Source: Streptomyces olivoverticillatus | GTDB lineage: Bacteria > Actinomycetota > Actinomycetes > Streptomycetales > Streptomycetaceae | Direction: 5' to 3' | Length of the DNA stretch: 64,000 nucleotides | Assembly: GCF_014203555.1 (NCBI RefSeq) | Contig: NZ_JACHJH010000002.1 | Coordinates: 92,692 to 156,691, forward strand | In this document: positions 63,905-64,000 of the stretch, piece by piece | Numbering within the stretch: position 1 is the first letter of the stretch | How the letters are laid out: every line of letters begins with the position of its first letter | Translations under genes and position numbers: made by a program | The notes under the pieces: generated by a model | Seen by the model: the letters and a program-made list of their open reading frames with translations, nothing else | Database searches by the model: none | What the model was told of the DNA's origin: nothing

Positions 63905-64000
63905 TCACGGCCGCCACGCCACCCGGTGCTCGCCCAAGTGGGACAGGACCGCGTGGTTCGCCTCCCAGCCGTCCGGGCTGTATCCATTGGCCGCCTCCGG
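63905..64000 (-). CDS. C-terminus of an unidentified protein
   Basis: The last 31 codons of a gene that enters from beyond the right edge, ending at the TGA at 63907-63905. The peptide has the pattern GYSPDGWEANHAVLSHLGEH followed by a short basic end. It is too short for identification. Confidence 0.6.
   Translation of the reverse strand, partial: PEAANGYSPDGWEANHAVLSHLGEHRVAWRP

Overview
The window is a stretch of high-G+C actinobacterial chromosome, almost certainly from a Streptomyces. The evidence is GC-ending codons throughout, GTG and TTG starts next to GGAGG-type ribosome sites, an SsgA-like sporulation protein, DasR-type operators, the cslA-glxA-GH6 set for hyphal-tip glycan, a class F sortase, and a gene order that, from memory, follows the S. 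coelicolor core region of about SCO2812 to SCO2925 in reverse. It is core-chromosome DNA with few accessory insertions. I see no rRNA, CRISPR array, prophage or biosynthetic gene cluster.

Layout. 1-9.8 kb: end of a FAD-linked oxidase, an SsgG-like protein, two RDD membrane proteins, a large secreted M6 peptidase, NAD salvage (pncA, pncB), and clpS with a DUF2017 gene. 10-14.9 kb: an amino-acid permease, the sulfur-carrier cysteine pathway (JAMM protease, CysO-like carrier, CysM), two overlapping small ORFs (one a 30-residue zinc ribbon), and an MBL hydrolase. 14.9-19.8 kb: the N-acetylglucosamine PTS (nagE2, nagE1, nagF) with DasR-type sites, then rph, rdgB and tRNA-Leu. 19.9-24.4 kb: an HNH endonuclease gene broken by two single-base frameshifts, an orphan histidine kinase with a partner protein, bcp, a GroES-like protein, and an SMR exporter behind a guanidine-III riboswitch. 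24.4-43.4 kb: a class A PBP, an ABC-2 exporter, SGNH hydrolase, DUF445 protein, choice-of-anchor A protein, YidC-like insertase, sodium:solute symporter, an XRE regulator and a ROK/Gfo-Idh divergent pair. 43.5-51.8 kb: cell-surface genes (LADTG protein, class F sortase, GH6-glxA-cslA). 52-64 kb: three identical tRNA-Lys(CUU) genes interleaved with an NlpC/P60 protein, an AA10 chitin oxidase with a DasR-type site, a DsbA/CcdA operon, IclR/LLM genes, a GGDEF-EAL protein (CdgA-like) and a second M6 peptidase.

How the parts connect. Chitin degradation and GlcNAc uptake are represented twice (nag PTS genes and the AA10 oxidase), both carrying sites resembling the DasR operator. The surface glycan module (CslA synthase, GlxA copper oxidase, GH6 hydrolase) and the sortase, PBP, YidC and SsgG-like genes all concern tip growth or the cell envelope. 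The JAMM-CysO-CysM trio forms a self-contained cysteine route.

The most distinctive observations are: a MITE-like repeat whose two copies both sit exactly on a CTAG that supplies the stop codon of the preceding gene, one copy carrying two nested 30-bp repeats; the guanidine-III riboswitch; a CysO-like carrier with two residues beyond its Gly-Gly; the doubly frameshifted HNH gene; a 136-bp duplicated tRNA-Lys cassette with a compensatory terminator change; and perfect inverted repeats that look like operators in the ROK and IclR promoter regions.
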